A stretch of 5,627 nt of DNA from assembly GCA_024206195.1 (NCBI GenBank), contig JAAGZO010001014.1, positions 1 to 5,627 of the forward strand. Reading direction: 5' to 3'. The first letter of the stretch is position 1, and the number at the start of each line of letters is the position of its first letter. Below, one piece after another: positions 4,906 through 5,627 of this stretch. Both the position numbers and the translations under genes were made by a program. This DNA is from a bacterium (GTDB taxonomy: Archaea; Nanoarchaeota; Nanoarchaeia; Woesearchaeales; UBA10216). Below the pieces are notes generated by a model, which was not told where the DNA came from, ran no database searches, and was given only the letters and a program-made list of their open reading frames with translations.

Positions 4906-4950
4906 CCTTGACTGTTCCCTAATCAGTTAGGTAGGATAGTGGAAACCAAT
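4906..4950 (+). promoter_or_regulatory. Promoter-leader module copy 3
   Basis: TTGACT (4908-4913), 18 bases, TAGGAT (4932-4937), then AGTGGAAACCAAT. It differs from copy 1 (3820-3864) at one base. The predicted start near 4944 gives a leader of about 63 bases to the ATG at 5007. The similarity to copy 1 resumes as CTGGATGAAATA after the CCAAT, where copy 1 has about 22 extra bases first. Confidence 0.65.
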
Positions 4951-5006
4951 CTGGATGAAATACGCATCCGAATGTTAGTTGCTAAGTTTCAAATTGAGCT
5001 ATAGCC

Positions 5007-5276
5007 ATGTTCTATATTGAATGGATGGAGAAAGAAATAGAAGGCTTGGGTATGTACAGGCTTATCACAGAAGTTAACCCAAATGGCACTGTACTACGAG
5101 AAGTTGGTTTGGACACATCTGGAAACGTTATCCATAAAACGCCAACAGCTCAAAAAAACTATGGACTGTTTGATTTGCAGAAAATAGAAACCAATAATTT
5201 ACATAGCACTCTTAGCACCGAGGAGTTTGAAAAACTCTGGCATCTGCCGTTGTATCCAAATACATCTCGTAGTTAA
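5007..5276 (+). CDS. Small soluble protein of unknown function (89 aa)
   Basis: ATG at 5007; in-frame ATGs at 5025 and 5052 are alternatives, and none has a strong ribosome binding site. The protein is soluble and polar. A central segment MYRLITEVNPNGTVLREVGL followed by DTSGNVIHKTP looks like a beta-hairpin repeat, with two N/D-x-x-G turns. After it come YGLFDLQKIE and an acidic helix ending near the C-terminus. I do not recognise the family with certainty; the pattern recalls small orphan proteins with a short beta-sheet followed by GLFD. It is driven by promoter module copy 3 and is followed after 42 bases by the zinc-ribbon gene, so the two probably form an operon. Confidence 0.75.
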   Translation: MFYIEWMEKEIEGLGMYRLITEVNPNGTVLREVGLDTSGNVIHKTPTAQKNYGLFDLQKIETNNLHSTLSTEEFEKLWHLPLYPNTSRS

Positions 5277-5318
5277 ATAAGTCAGATACAAGGCATAACA
5301 TCAATTGAAGGTTTACTA

Positions 5319-5627
5319 ATGCCAGAATCTAGTAAAAACAGAGGTTCAAGCCACCATCAGTCTGACGATGTACCTCAATGTCCTCGGTGCAAGTCTTTTG
5401 ATGTTTTCATGAGGGACACGGCATCTGAGTTGCTGGCGAGAGACAAAATCCCTGTATTCTTAGCATCATTAGCGCTGGGAACGTGGTTCTGAGCAGAAGA
5501 GGAATCAACTGAAATGTCAGGATTGCGGTTTTAAGTGGGAATGGGATGGCCCATTACACAAAGTCAGACCAAGCGCAGAAATGGAGTTTGCTTGTCCTCG
5601 TTGCGATGGAACTGTCTCTGGACAATC
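5319..5627 (+). pseudogene. Zinc-ribbon protein, frame interrupted by a +1 shift, cut by the window end
   Basis: ATG at 5319 is preceded by GAAGG seven bases upstream, a good ribosome binding site. The first frame gives 57 residues: a polar N-terminus, CPRC (residues 21-24), then a hydrophobic stretch IPVFLASLALGTWF ending at TGA (5490-5492). Skipping one base (T5490) continues smoothly as EQKRNQLKCQDCGFKWEWDG, with a second CxxC at 5515-5526 and a third, CPRC, at 5593-5604, open to the window edge. The two halves together make a plausible zinc-binding protein with a short membrane-like segment. The gene is a frameshifted pseudogene, a sequencing error, or a case of programmed +1 frameshifting at TTC TGA G, which has the geometry of the prfB site. 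Confidence 0.65.

Larger units (their letters stand above)
4656..5006. other. Intergenic stretch with hairpins and promoter module copy 3
   Basis: No gene is seen. Just after the stop codon the sequence CTGTTCCTGAATATAACCAATAC recalls the two ends of the module (CTGTTCC and AACCAAT) without its middle. A GC-rich hairpin lies at 4780-4803. A weaker stem, CCCGT/ACGGG, spans 4858-4883. Module copy 3 fills 4906-4950. Confidence 0.45.

Noticed and set aside
3820..4950. Integron attC sites (GTTAGGT occurs in modules 1 and 3)
   Set aside because: The GTTRRRY-like string and its inverse are only four bases apart, the extended attC arms are missing, copy 2 lacks the string, and no integron integrase is seen. 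The promoter reading explains all three copies.

Overview
The window looks like the left edge of an accessory (probably integrated) region in a bacterial chromosome. At the far left is a sigma70-type promoter followed by an intact 5' half of a tRNA-Arg(TCG) gene. The tRNA stops dead in the anticodon loop and is replaced by unrelated AT-rich DNA, which is what a disturbed or decayed tRNA integration site looks like. The tRNA half and the promoter style suggest a gammaproteobacterium-like host, but nothing here fixes the taxon. No integrase gene is present.

Layout. 1-117: host-like promoter and truncated tRNA. 118-755: about 640 bases without a convincing gene, carrying a 12-bp tandem repeat, a CCTAGG-headed direct repeat and a weak copy of a promoter-like repeat. 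756-2404 (minus strand): a tight three-gene operon encoding a TIGR04255-type protein, an 83-residue protein and a protein of about 208 residues with a TPCCSI motif. It has a promoter near 2453-2499. 2712-3206 (minus): a four-helix membrane protein of unknown function. 3207-3455: a divergent control region. 3456-4655 (plus): a run of small unrecognised membrane proteins of 23, 69, 150 and 83 residues. 5007-5276 (plus): a small soluble protein. 5319-end (plus): a zinc-ribbon protein whose reading frame is interrupted by a +1 frame change and which runs off the window.

The most distinctive feature is a repeated promoter-plus-leader module. It consists of TTGAC(T/C), exactly 18 bases, TAGGAT, then an AGT..GAAACCAAT leader. 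It stands immediately before three successive plus-strand genes (3822, 4340 and 4908). The first and third copies are 44/45 identical. The middle one has a different spacer but keeps both boxes, the spacing and the leader, and its -35 box overlaps the stop codon of the preceding gene. This suggests separately promoted but commonly regulated single-gene units, unlike a classical operon or an attC-bounded integron array. The minus-strand three-gene operon is the best candidate for an undescribed functional system. A defence-type role is only an inference from its accessory setting, compact coupling and the sporadic distribution of TIGR04255.
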